DNA from: Edaphochlamys debaryana
Lineage: Eukaryota > Chlorophyta > Chlorophyceae > Chlamydomonadales
Assembly (NCBI GenBank): GCA_016858145.1
Contig: JAEHOE010000091.1
Location: 186,001-250,000, forward strand
DNA: 64,000 bases
Reading direction: 5' to 3'
A program made the position numbers and the translations under genes. Below are positions 34,301 to 44,727 of this stretch, piece after piece. Every line of letters starts with the position of its first letter. Within the stretch, counting starts at the first letter, position 1. The notes under the pieces were generated by a model, which did not search any database, was not told where the DNA came from, and worked only from the letters and a program-made list of their open reading frames with translations.

Positions 34301-37300
34301 GTGTGTGCTGACCCTACGTTAATAGCGAGTGCATCGAGCCCGAAGGTGCAAAGAGTGCGCGTGTGGGCGGAGTGGGGTGGGGAAGCGGAGAGGGGAAGGG
34401 GGGCGGGCAGAGGTGGGCGTGTAATGCCTGGTGGGTGGCAGGTGTGCTTGTGGGGTGGTGTCAGGGGGCGAGGGGAGGGGCAGCAGAGGTGGTCAGGGCA
34501 GGGGGTAGGGGGAAGGGGGCAGGGGAATGACTTGGTAGGAAGGGAGGGCGCGGGTTAAGAGGAAAGGAAGGAGAGGGTGGTGTACGGAGTGTTGCAACGG
34601 TTGCCAGATGGCCCGGTAGCCTCCCCCCTCACCCCCCCCTCCACTTCCCTCCCCCCCCCCCCAGGCCTCTGTCTTCACGCTCGACTTCCCCGCGCTGGGC
34701 GCCGTGGTGCTCATGTCCTTCATCCTCATGCGCTCAACCGCCGACTCGTCGCTCTTCAACATCATCGTCACGGGTGTGTGTGTGGGGGGGGGTGGAGGGG
34801 TTGGGGGGAGGGGTGGAGGGCGGGGTGGAGGCACCGAGGGGTGGAGGGGGAGGAGGGAGGGGGCCGGGGGTGGGGAAGCGGCGGGCTTGGACACACCACG
34901 TTCCAAACACGAACCCCCAACTCCCGGACAACCACCCATTTCCCCACCCCCACCTCCTTAGCCCCCCCGCCAACCCCCGCCCGCCCACCCGCACCCCCTC
35001 CCGCCCCCCCAGGCCTCAACGTCGTGCTCATTATCTTTGTGCTGTGCGCCGGCTTCCCCTACGCCACCGCCGAGAACTACACCCCCTTCATGCCCTTCGG
35101 CATGCGGGGCGTGTTCACGGGTGTGTGTGGGGGGGCGGGTGGGGGGAAGGGGGCGGAGGGGAAGGGGCGACGGGGAGGCGAGGGGGAGGGGGAGGGGGCC
35201 GAACCGACGTGAGCTGGGCGGGACCGGCCATGGGGGCATGGGTGCACTCTCTGCATGGGCCTCTGCATGGGCCTCTGACCCCCCTCCAACCTTATCCCCC
35301 CCTGATCTCCTCTCCCCCCGCCCCCCCCCCCCCCAGGTGCCTCTGTGGTGTTCTTCTCCTTCATCGGCTTCGACACGGTGGCCACCGCCGCGGAGGAGGT
35401 GGGGGCGGGGTCGGGAGGGGGGGGGGGAGGGGGGGGGGCAGGGATTCTTTTGAGCGGGGAACGACCAGGCGGCGGCCAGACCGGGAGAATTGTGTGTGTG
35501 GGGCGACTCAGTGCATCGCGGCAGAGGCCACTGCGGTACGATGGCCTCCCCGGGGCGGTACAGAGAACGGTCGCACTGCCCCTCCCCCCCCCCCCCCCGG
35601 CAAGTCCACCGCCCGCCTCCCCCCTCTGAGAAGTCCTCCAGCCCCCCTCCGCACCCTCCCGCCCTTCTGCCTCCGCCCCCCCTCCCCCCCCCCCCCCCCA
35701 GGTCCAGAACCCCGGCCGCGACCTGCCCATCGGCATCGTGGGTTCCCTGTCCATCGCCACGGGGCTGTACGTGCTCATGTGCCTGGCCATCACGGGCATG
35801 CAGCGGTGGGGGGGGTCCTGACAGGGGGGGGAGAGGGATGGGGGGTCCAGACAGGGGGGGGGAGGGAAGGGATGGGGGGGCAGGCAAGCGGGGGAGGGGA
35901 ATCGGGGGGGGGGGGCGGGTTGACTTCATGGGTAGGGGCAAGCGTACCCTGATTGGTAGGGGGATGTTTACCCACTGCGTAGGATTGCTGATAGGCGGAT
36001 GCGTGCCGTGCTGATGCGTGCTCCACCTTCTCCCCCTCCATGTGCACCCCCAGGTACAATGAGATTGATCTGGATGCGCCGTTCGCGGCGGCCTTCACGG
36101 TGAGGGGGGGGGGGTGAGGGGAGGGGGGTGAGGGGGGGGGTGCGACCACAGGGTTTTTTTCCAAGGGGTTTGGCGAAGTGAAGTGGACTGCGGGGAAGCA
36201 GGGCTGCAGGAGTGGACGGTGGAGCATCCCTGCAGAGTCGGGGTTGGGGTTGGGCCGGGGCAAGAGTGGCACGGAGCCACCCGGCAAAGCACCCGGCACA
36301 GATGCTTGGGGGTTATGAGGTATGCGTCTTGCACCACCTCCCCTCCTCCCCGCTCCTCGCACACCCACCCCCTCTGCCCTTCCCCAGCCACCTCTCCCCT
36401 CACCCCACTCCTTCCCACTGCCCGCCTACCCTCCTCCCTCCTCCCTCAGCCCCACCCCTTTCCCTCACTCCCCCCCCTCTTCCCCCCCCCTCTTCCCCCC
36501 CTCTCACCCCCCCCCCCCAGTCCGTGGGCCTGGGCTGGGCCCAGCGCATCGTTGCGGCCGGCGCCCTGACCGGCATCATCACCTCGCTGCTGGGCTCGCT
36601 GCTGGGGCAGGCGCGGATCTACGTGACGCTGGGCAGGCAGGCGCTGGCACCCGCGTGGCTGGTGGGTGAGGGGCTGGGGGGTGGAGGCAAGAGGGGTGAA
36701 GGGGGGGAGGAGGCAAGAGGGGAGGGGGAGGAGGCAAGAGGGGAGGGGAGGAGGCAAGAGGGGAGGGGGAGGAGGCAAGAGGGAGCGAATGGGGAAGAGG
36801 GAGACGAAAAGAGGGAGAGGAAGGGCAGGGGAAAGGGTGCTGGCGGCCTACTCTGTGCGTCACGAGTGCGGGCGGGCGGGAGGACAGGCCCTCCTTCGCT
36901 GCAACCACCCGCCCACCCACCCTCCACCCCCACCCCGGCCCTCACACACACCCCTCCCCACCCCCCACCCCATCCCGCTCCTCCGCTTCTCAGCTTCAAA
37001 CACCCCCCCTCATCCCCACCCACCCACTCACCCCCCCCCCACCCCCCAGGCCCGCGTGGACCCCGCCTGCGGCACCCCCCGCAACGCCACGCTGGTGACC
37101 ATGTTCACCGCCGGCTTCCTGGCCCTGTTCATAGACATAGAGCTGCTGGCGGAGCTGGTGTCCATCGGTGAGGGGAGGGATGTCCACCTCAGCTACCTAC
37201 GTCTAGGGATAGGGGTGGGATAGGGGTGGGATAGGGGTGGGATAGGGGTGGGTTGTGTGGTAGAGGGGTGTGGGGCGCTGCTGGCGGAGCTGGTGTCCAT

Positions 37301-39504
37301 CGGTGAGGGGGTCGTGGGGTGTGTGGGGGGGCCTGGGACCAGAGCTAGGGCTAGCACTGTGTGCGCGGACGGAACCGCCGTCCTGAAGCAGTAGAATCCT
37401 TTCAGTCCCGCCAATGCCCTCTTCCCCACCCCCCACCCCCACTCCCCCCCACCCCCTCATTCCTCAGGCACGCTGGTGGTCTTTTGCTCCGTGTGCGCGG
37501 GGGTGCTCTTCCGCCGATACCACGTGCACGGCAGCGGCGAGCCGCTGCGGCCCGTGCTGTCGCGGCTGGGGGCGGTGGTGGCGGCGGCGGTGGGCTTCTC
37601 CGTGTCGTTCACGGAGCGTGCGCCCATAGCCATCCCCATCCTCTTCCTGGGTGAGGTGGTGGTGTGGGTGAAGGGGGCGGGGGGGAGTGCGAAGAGGTGG
37701 CCCATGGCCGCTCCCGTTCTGGTCTTGTGGGTGGATGCTGGGGGTTTCCTATGGCTCAGTAATGTGCTGGGGGCCGGTTTGACGGCTTCCCTGCCCCGGC
37801 TCCACTCTTCTTCCCTTTGCACCTTTTGCCCTCCTCTCCTTCCCCCTCTGCCCCCCCCCCCAGTGGCCTGGCTGGGGGTGACGCTGTCCTTCTACATGCT
37901 GCCAGTGCGCTACGTGCCTCAGGTGTGTGTGTGGGGGGGGGGGGGGGGAGCGGAGGGGGGGAGGGGGGCTGGGGGGCTGGCAGGGATAGAGGGGGTTGGC
38001 GGGCATGCAGGAAGGGGAGGCGCCGGGGCGGCGGGGTCACAGGAGCACCCTCTGCCCCCACCGCGCCGCGCGCCACCGGCTGGCTGGTCGGCGAGAACCC
38101 CACCACCGTGTACACCAACCCTCACCACTCACCGCCCCCCCCACCTTCCCACCCCACCAGGTCTTCCGCTGCCCCCTCTCCCCCATCCTCCCCTCCGCCG
38201 GAATGCTCTCCACGCTGCACCTCATCGGCTCCCTGGGCTGGCCGGCGTACGTACGGTGGATCGTGTGGTTCATCATGGGTACGGCACTGTACCTCAACTA
38301 CGGCATGCACAGATCGCAGGTACGGCGGCAGCGGTTGGCGCCGAGAGGGGAGCGGATGAGCGCTGCAGGGTTCGGTTGGGGCTCGGGAAAGGGTGAACGG
38401 GAGTCCGGCGTGGGTTGGCAGTCTCGCGCGCGGCCCAGTGAGGGCACCCTCTCCAGGGGGCCGCCGCCCTCCCCGCCGCCGCCCCTAACCCATTCCTCTT
38501 ACGTCACCATCCCCCCCCCCTCCCTCATCCCCCCCCCTGCCCAGGGCGAGGCGGGCGGCGCCGCCCCCGGCCACCCCTCCCCCGCGCCCTCCTCCTCCCT
38601 GGAGGCCGCCCTCATCACCAACGGACTGCACACCGCACTGCCGGGATCGGCCAACTCCTCCACCAACGTGAGCCAGAAGGGGGCGGGGGGTAAGGGGGGG
38701 ATGGTGCGGGAAGTAGGAAGGGGGGGGATGGCATGGGGCTGGGGAGGGCGGCGGAATCGGCCAACGGCCACTCTCCGACCAACGTGATCCGGAGGGGGGG
38801 GGGGGGGCTGGGGCAGGGAAGGGGAGCGGGGTGATAAGGGGGCTGGGGCGTAGGGGCCCGGCCCACCCGTCCACCAACGTAAGCAGCGCATTGGGGCTGG
38901 GAGAGGAAAGGGGAAAGGGGAGGCGGGGTCCGAGGGGGCATGCGCGACCAACGTGAGCGGGGGCAGGGAAGGGGAAGAACGGGTAGGGAAATAGGGACCA
39001 AGATTGGGGGAGTGGTGGTGGTCTGGGGAGGGGCTTCTTGGTTGGGGGCAAGACCACTGGGCAGGGGACTCAAGTGAAGGGGGGGTACTCCTCCACCAAC
39101 GTGAGCTGAGGGGGCTGGGAAGGGAGAGGGTGGGGTGGGAAGTATTATCCCACTTGCGGAACCCTGCCCGCCTGACCCCCTCACCACGCTCACCACCCCT
39201 CCTCTCCCTCCTCTTTGACCCATCCTCCCCCCCACCTCCACTCTTCCTCCCCCCTCAGGGCTCCCCCTTGGAGCGGTCGCACTGGGGCGGGGGCGAGGCC
39301 CACGGGGAGCTGGAGATGGGGCCGGCAGGTGCCGCGGGGGGGGCGGGGCACGGAGGGGCCTCGGGGGCGGGCGGGGGGCACGGGGGGTTCGGGGGGCCGG
39401 TGGCGCGGGGGCAGGGCGACGGGGTGGGGCTGCTGGGGCCGGGGGTGCAACGGTCGGATGGCCAGGGCTATGGGGCGCACGGGAAGGGCGGGGGCAGGGG
39501 GTGA
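31355..39504 (+). CDS. Cationic amino acid transporter (CAT family, APC superfamily), 17 exons, ~726 aa
   Basis: Exons: 31355-31665, 31762-31813, 33288-33385, 33705-33848, 34080-34197, 34665-34773, 35013-35120, 35337-35398, 35702-35805, 36054-36099, 36521-36661, 37050-37167, 37468-37650, 37864-37922, 38161-38319, 38545-38667 and 39259-39504. Every junction keeps phase. The first membrane segment carries MLGIGCIVGAGVFVLTG, the family's substrate-site glycine motif, and FDTVATAAEEVQNPGRDLPI is the classic CAT signature. Further hydrophobic segments give about 13-14 spans, then a Gly- and His-rich cytosolic tail of about 120 residues with low complexity. The family moves basic and other amino acids across plasma or vacuolar membranes. 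The start at 31355 has a good CAAATG context; an in-frame ATG at about 31586 would drop 77 residues. Intron 2 is 1.47 kb. Introns 5, 12 and 16 contain copies of the preceding exon end. Confidence 0.9.
34277..34311 (+). repeat. Copy of exon 5 end and donor inside intron 5 (CAT gene)
   Basis: GTACCTGAGGCTGCAGGTG at 34285 repeats the exon 5 end plus donor at 34182, 103 bp downstream, with GCGTC before it and GTGTGCT after it also shared. It supplies a second possible donor site. Confidence 0.85.
36682..36782 (+). repeat. ~20-bp purine minisatellite in intron 11 (CAT gene)
   Basis: The unit GGGGGAGGAGGCAAGAGG repeats about five times with small length changes. All-purine sequence on one strand could form triplex or quadruplex structure. 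Confidence 0.8.
37207..37256 (+). repeat. 11-bp minisatellite in intron 12 (CAT gene)
   Basis: The unit GGGATAGGGGT repeats about 4.5 times shortly after the donor of exon 12 and before the copied exon end at 37277. Confidence 0.85.
37277..37310 (+). repeat. Copy of exon 12 end and donor inside intron 12 (CAT gene)
   Basis: Thirty-four bases, from GCTGCTGGCGGAGCTG through the GGTGAGGGG donor, are identical to 37142-37175, 135 bp upstream. The copy includes the last 26 coding bases and the splice donor. Confidence 0.9.
38760..39110 (+). repeat. Four copies of exon 16 end and donor inside intron 16 (CAT gene)
   Basis: The exon 16 end plus donor, CTCCACCAACGTGAGC (38658-38673), recurs in weaker or exact form near 38782 (GACCAACGTGATC), 38877 (GTCCACCAACGTAAGC), 38951 (GACCAACGTGAGC) and 39101 (CTCCTCCACCAACGTGAGC). 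Spacing is about 75-150 bp. Each copy keeps a plausible donor. Confidence 0.8.
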
Positions 39505-40319
39505 GCGGGTGGTGTGGAGGGGGTGGTTGAGGGTGGGGGGCTGGGAGGATGGGGCTGGAAGGTTGGGGGAGGGGGAGGGGGCAGGCGCGCTTGCGCGTGC
39601 GGCCACCCGAGATTTTGATACTGGCTTTCTGTGCGTAGCTAGGCAGTTGCATGTGCGAGCGAGGAAGAAGACGTTTTGGCGGGTACCGTATTGAGTGCTG
39701 GTTGCTCGGCGCCGCTCGAATGGCGTGGGAGGGTCAGGGGACTCAGGGCTGGAGAGCCGCTCATGCGGGCGGGGCTCGCAGGGGTGGAGTCGCCGGGTGC
39801 TGCGTGGGGCGGGGGCAATCGGCGGCTGCGTGCTGAGCTCCGTGACTGCGGCATTGTAACTAGCGTTCTGCGGATGGCGAAGAACGGTCCTATGTCCATG
39901 CTACCGCTGCGGCATGCAATCGTCTGCTTTCTTCGGCGGCACGTACACACCGCTATCGACACAGCACTCGTACCAGCGCCGCAGCCACCTGAAGGAAAGG
40001 AGCCAGGCCAGGGGCCAGGCAGCTACAGCTGGAGGCCGTGCTTCATGGCACGGGGTTGGCTAGTCGGGGCGGGGCGGATGTTCGGGTGGCGTGGGCCGAC
40101 GTGGGCTCACGGGCGAGGCGGGGCACGGTGCCGGGTGCGAGATCGGTCTGCCATCGCGGCGATGCGTACATGTATACATGTGGTGCTGGCGACGCTATTT
40201 GCACAGCACACGATACCTAGCACACGGTGCCATTTTGGCGCGCAACCTGCTCCCGCAGAGATCTCCACCAACAACAGCGCAACCCGACGCTTCTCAGGGC
40301 CTACCGCACCCTCTGAGCC
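39505..40319. other. 3' flank of the transporter and intergenic DNA
   Basis: No gene seen. A TGTAA word lies at 39855, about 350 bp after the transporter stop. Confidence 0.45.
39855..39859 (+). terminator. Candidate TGTAA polyadenylation signal (CAT gene)
   Basis: TGTAA is the usual polyadenylation signal in volvocine green algae. This is the first clear one downstream of the stop at 39504. Assignment rests on position and motif only. Confidence 0.35.
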
Positions 40320-42467
40320 ATGGAGCGCGCCCAAGAGGTTCCTGAGGCCCCTACCGTCAACAATGAGGATGTCAGATCGCTAGCAGACATCCTTTCCGGT
40401 TGCCTCGCTGGCGCGCTGGGGCTTCCGTGACGACATCCAATTGAGGATAGGACTGCCGGCTTCTGCAATTCCCGGCGTCGACTCGCTCCTGCCAGCGGCG
40501 TTCGTCGCGTTGCCGGTGGAGGCACGCCGCCGCGTCACGCAAGTCACCCTCAACCACACCCGACCCCCGCTTCGTCGTCTCGGCCGCGGCGGTGGGAACC
40601 CTGGCGGCGTCGCTGCCGTGCCTGCGGAAGCTCGACCTCGCCAACCTCCCCCCGAGTTGGAGCCCCGGAGAGGCTTACACAGGGGCGTTGGGGCATGCGG
40701 GCTTGGCAGCAACTGTAGGGGTGTAGAGCTTAAGAGCACGACGACAAGGGGGTCACTCAGGCCCGCAGCCGAGCCGGGCTCCTGTTGGTCAGGGGCTCAG
40801 GAGGAGGCAGCCGCTCGTGGCCAAGACGCGTGACGCCTGCTGTGTTTTTCCCGCCGTGCCGTCCCCGACCCACATCCCCGTTTCCCCCTTTCCCCGTTTC
40901 CCCGCAGCCCTGGCGGCCTTGGGCACGCTGGAGGAGCTGGAGCTGCCCGGCGTCCCCGGCCTGACTGGCCTGGAGGCGCTGGCAGGCAGCCTGCGGCGGC
41001 TGGACGTCAGGGGCAGTGCCCGCGAGGTTTACGACCTGTCGGCATTCACTGCCCTCAGCCGGCTCACGCGGCTCGAGGCCCTGCAGCTCGGGGACGAGCT
41101 GTTGGTCGCCGACCTCAGTGACACGGTGGTCCCGACCCTGGTGCGCCGCCGCCTGCTCCCGCCCTCGCTGACGACCCTTCAGCTCCCGCGCCTCCGGCGC
41201 GGTGCCTTCAACGGCATCACCCTGCACCTCGCACGCAACCGCCTCTCGGCAGTGTGTGTGTGTGGATCGGTCCCCTTCCCCGCTCAGTGCAACCGCGCTG
41301 GCAGCCATAGCCCACGCGGAGCTGCTGCGGTGCCTGGGGCCGGGCGCGCGGCTGCAGAGCCTGAGCGTGGCGAGCCTGGAGCTGGACGCATGGGGCGGGG
41401 GCGGGGGCGGCCATGGCCGGGGCCACGGCCTGCGACCGCTCCTGGAGCTGTGGCACCGCAGCGACCGCGCCAGCCTGGGGCGGCTGGTGGTCGTGGACCC
41501 GCGGCGCAGCGCGGCGGACGTGTGCGGCGCCCTGGCGGCGCTGGGGCCCGACCAGCAGCTGTGCATCAAGCTTCGCGGAGCCGAGCTGACCCTAGAACTC
41601 ACCGCCGCACCGCGCCAGCCCGAGCCGCAGGTGCAAGGCCGGCCTGCTGCACCGCGCCCGCCTGCCGCTCCGGGGGGCTGCCCCCGCCGGAGCAGGTCCT
41701 GCGGACTGCCCTCCAGCGCCTCGTCCCGGCTAGGGGCGGCGGCGAGGCCGGGCCTGGGCCGGGGGCGGCGGCGAGTGGTCCGGCGGCTGCGGAGGAGCAG
41801 TCCTCGGGGCTGCTCCTGCGGGGCCCCGCCGCCGTGGATGCGCTGAGGCTCAGCCCCGCAGACCTCAGGCTGTGGGCTGTGGACCTTGACCTCGGGGCAC
41901 GGTCCGGCATGGCGGCTGCCCTAGGGACGCGCGCGAAAGACCTTGGGCAGGTGGTCATTGAGGTCATCCCGCTGCCCCCTGCCTCCGCTGTGCTGCTGGG
42001 GTGCAGCCTGAGGAGCAGCGGCGGGGTGGGGGCGGTGGCCGCGGCGGGGGCGGCGGCCTGGGAGGGGAGCGAGGCAGTGGTGGTGCAGGCCCCCAGCAGC
42101 GCCTGCGTACCGGTAGCCTCCGCGCGTCCTCGAGGCTCGCCGAATCCCACTGAGTCTGGCCTCAGATGGGCCACCTGCACGGTGCGTCTGCGAACGCGTT
42201 TTGGTTTCAGCCCCCTCCTTTGCATCCCCAGCTGACGCCGCTCACAGCGCGAGCAGCCCCTGGAACACCATCTAAGTCGCCCTCTCAACGCCGCCATCCC
42301 CGCCTTCCCCGGCCCCCGCCCCGTAGGTCATGTGCGAGCTGTGGACGGCCAGCGCGGGAGGGGGTGGGGGTGGGGGTGAGGGCGGGGTCCGCCTGCAGCA
42401 GCGGGTGGAGTGGGCAGTGGCGGTGCGGGACCTGGTCGAGGGCCTGCCGCCGAGCTGCTCCGTGTGA
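40320..42467 (+). pseudogene. Leucine-rich-type gene with several frame breaks
   Basis: Coding-like peptides follow one another in order but in changing frames: MERAQEVPEAPTVNNEDVRS at 40320, then DSLLPAAFVALPVEARRRV, then FVVSAAAVGTLAASLPCLRK, then TLEELELPGVPGLTGLEALA and SLRRLDVRG, then IAHAELLRCLGPGARLQSLS, then LRTALQRLVPARGG and DLRLWAVDLDLG, ending VEWAVAVRDLVEGLPPSCSV before TGA at 42465. The first stop comes after 36 codons. Two shifts (near 40425 and 40558) are single-base and cannot be introns. A third is at a GTGTGTGTGTGTG run (41252) that could otherwise be an unusually short 32-35 bp intron. Likely splice acceptors at 40907 and 42326 show it was once spliced. The Leu spacing fits leucine-rich or F-box-like proteins. 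A real gene with sequencing errors cannot be ruled out. Confidence 0.5.
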
Positions 42468-44727
42468 GGCCTCTGATGCGGCCTTGCTCTGACGCAGACA
42501 GGCTTGGCCAGGGGGGGGGGTGAAAACATTAGTTCCATACACCACCCCACAAAAGTTCCGACCCCCCCGACCCCCCCACCCCCCCCTTGCCGTACACTGC
42601 ACACACTGCCGTACATGGCCATAATGTAACCCATTTCCTCGAATTTTGTGCCAATCGGCTGCGCTTCGTGTGCGCTACTGCCTTGCGCGTGAACCGGAAG
42701 CGTCGATGAGGCTTGGGTCCTGTGGCTCCTGACCATCCCCGCGTCCATGGACCACTCTCCGGTACCTTGCACCCGCGCTATTCATGCCCTAGGCCTCCTA
42801 TATGATGAGCTACTGTCACAATAGTACACCCGGTACCCTAGCAGCGGTGGCAGTGCCGGTCGTGACGTGTCCCACGCGCGGACATGCCGACATGTGGCAC
42901 CCGCAGCCACCCTTCGACCACCATCCCTATGGTCTGTGGTGCTCAGGCACACCCACGGTTCAGCCTCTCCATGATACCACGGGTTTGCGCAAGGAAAGGG
43001 CCCTTGGGCTGCGTCAGACCGCTGTGAAAAAAGTTCAGACGGGAGCTAAACAAAAGTTCGGGACCCCCCTCCCCCCCCCCCCCCCCCCCCCTCCCCCCCC
43101 CCAACTTTGAGGGCTTATAACATTTTCCCTAGAACCTCGAATTTCATTCTGAAAGCGGATTTGGGCTCCTCTTGTGGAGCTCTCCAAAGTTAAAGCGTGG
43201 TGTATGTTTTTTACACTTCCTGCCCCCCCCCTGGCTTGGCCGTGGTTTGCTGACGCTGCGGTCATCCCTGGGAACGCCAACCGGAACTTCGGCTCAAGTA
43301 TGAGCACCGGCAACGCAGAAGCGGGGGCGTTGAGGGAGCATGGATAATGCTGGACCGTAGCGCTGGAACCTCGTGGTTGATGCATGGATGCAGGGTTCGG
43401 GGGGCGGGGTAGGTGAGCGGGGTTGCCAGATCTGTCTGGGCGCGGCATGGGCAGCAAATTGGAGGTTTGTGCGCCCAGTTGTTTGATGTGGGCCGCAGTG
43501 GCAACCGCGGGGTTCGTTGCCGACGTGCAGAGCCCGACTAGCGCGACCGCATGACCCTGTGGCCCGCTGCGTGCGTCCTGGAGTCCAGGGGCCCGCCCGT
43601 GTAGACTGTGGGAGGCAAATGAAGCTAGTGGGAGACGCTGGGCTGCCACCTTGTCATCAGCGGGCTTGTTGATGCCACACACGCCCGCGGCTGCTTAGAC
43701 GGCAGGGGGCCGAGACTCGAGAGGGGGCGGGGAAGGGAGAGCGGTGCGGGCCTCCGTGCATGAGGGGTTCGTACCCGGAGGCGGAAGGGCTGCAGGAACC
43801 CCATTATCGCTAGAGGGCCTAGGGCCTTGCCAGGGCATATTTTGAGGCCGGGAGCGGGGAATGCTGCGCCCCCAGCCTGGCAGCCAGGGACAAAGGGGGG
43901 GGGGGCGGGGCCTTGAAGTTGTATGTCTTCTCCGGGCGGCTACCGGGAGAGGGGCGCAACAGGATCAGAGGTGCCTGGGCCCAGCTAGACATGCCATTGA
44001 GAGCTTGCCATGGGCGATGGACCTCTGATTATATGCCGAGGAGACGACGGGCTGGACTAGCTGCAGTTGCGTCACACGTGGGTGCGTGTGGAGCTGGGGA
44101 CTCCCCTCGGAAGTACAGGGTAGCCTGAATGGTGGTGAAACCTTACTGACGGCCGCGTCAGGATGTGGTTCAGCGGGAGAAACAGGAGAGGAAGGAGTGG
44201 ATAGCATTTGACTGAGGGGTCCGTCCATGAGCATGCGGTGGCGATGGCAAGGCACTGAGGGACCGAGCCCCAAGCCCGTGTGCGTCTCCGTTCAGTTGCC
44301 GGCAACAACTCTCCATACTCCCAAGTCTGGTGCTTTTGGAGGGTACGCCTGTCCGGGTATGCGATGGGGAGCAGGGCGGAATGCGGGCCGGGCGTTCCCG
44401 GACATGTTGGCACATGCCGATCGCCACGCGCTTGCACCCCGAGGCGCGCGGCCAGTCCGAGGGTTGACGGACGCAGGTCGAAATGAGACGCACCGTGATT
44501 TGGGGGTGCGGGGGTGAAGTCGGGGTGATGCTGGCGGGAGGGACGGCACGATGTCCGCCGGCCGGCCAGGTACACAGGACGGCGAGGTCGGTACAGGGCA
44601 CGGCACCTGCCCGCAACGTCCCCCCGAGTGCTGCCCAACCCCGTTGATAGCCATTCTGCTTACAACATTATCTCCCTGATTCCGCATTACTGGGCCAGAG
44701 CCCGTTTGCCGTTTTGACGCCAACACC
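42468..44727. other. Intergenic with repeats, no gene seen
   Basis: It holds a candidate TGTAA signal at 42625, AAAAGTTC words at about 42553, 43030 and 43050, a run of 20 or more C near 43070-43100, and the second copy of a dispersed repeat at 43135. The last part is upstream of the fused glycosyltransferase gene. Confidence 0.45.
43135..43245 (+). repeat. Dispersed repeat copy (pair with 15841)
   Basis: Shares GGATTTGGGCTCCTCT, a TGGTGT word and a C run before CTGGC with 15841-15950. A CTTGTGGAGCTC word and poly-T follow in this copy. Confidence 0.5.
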
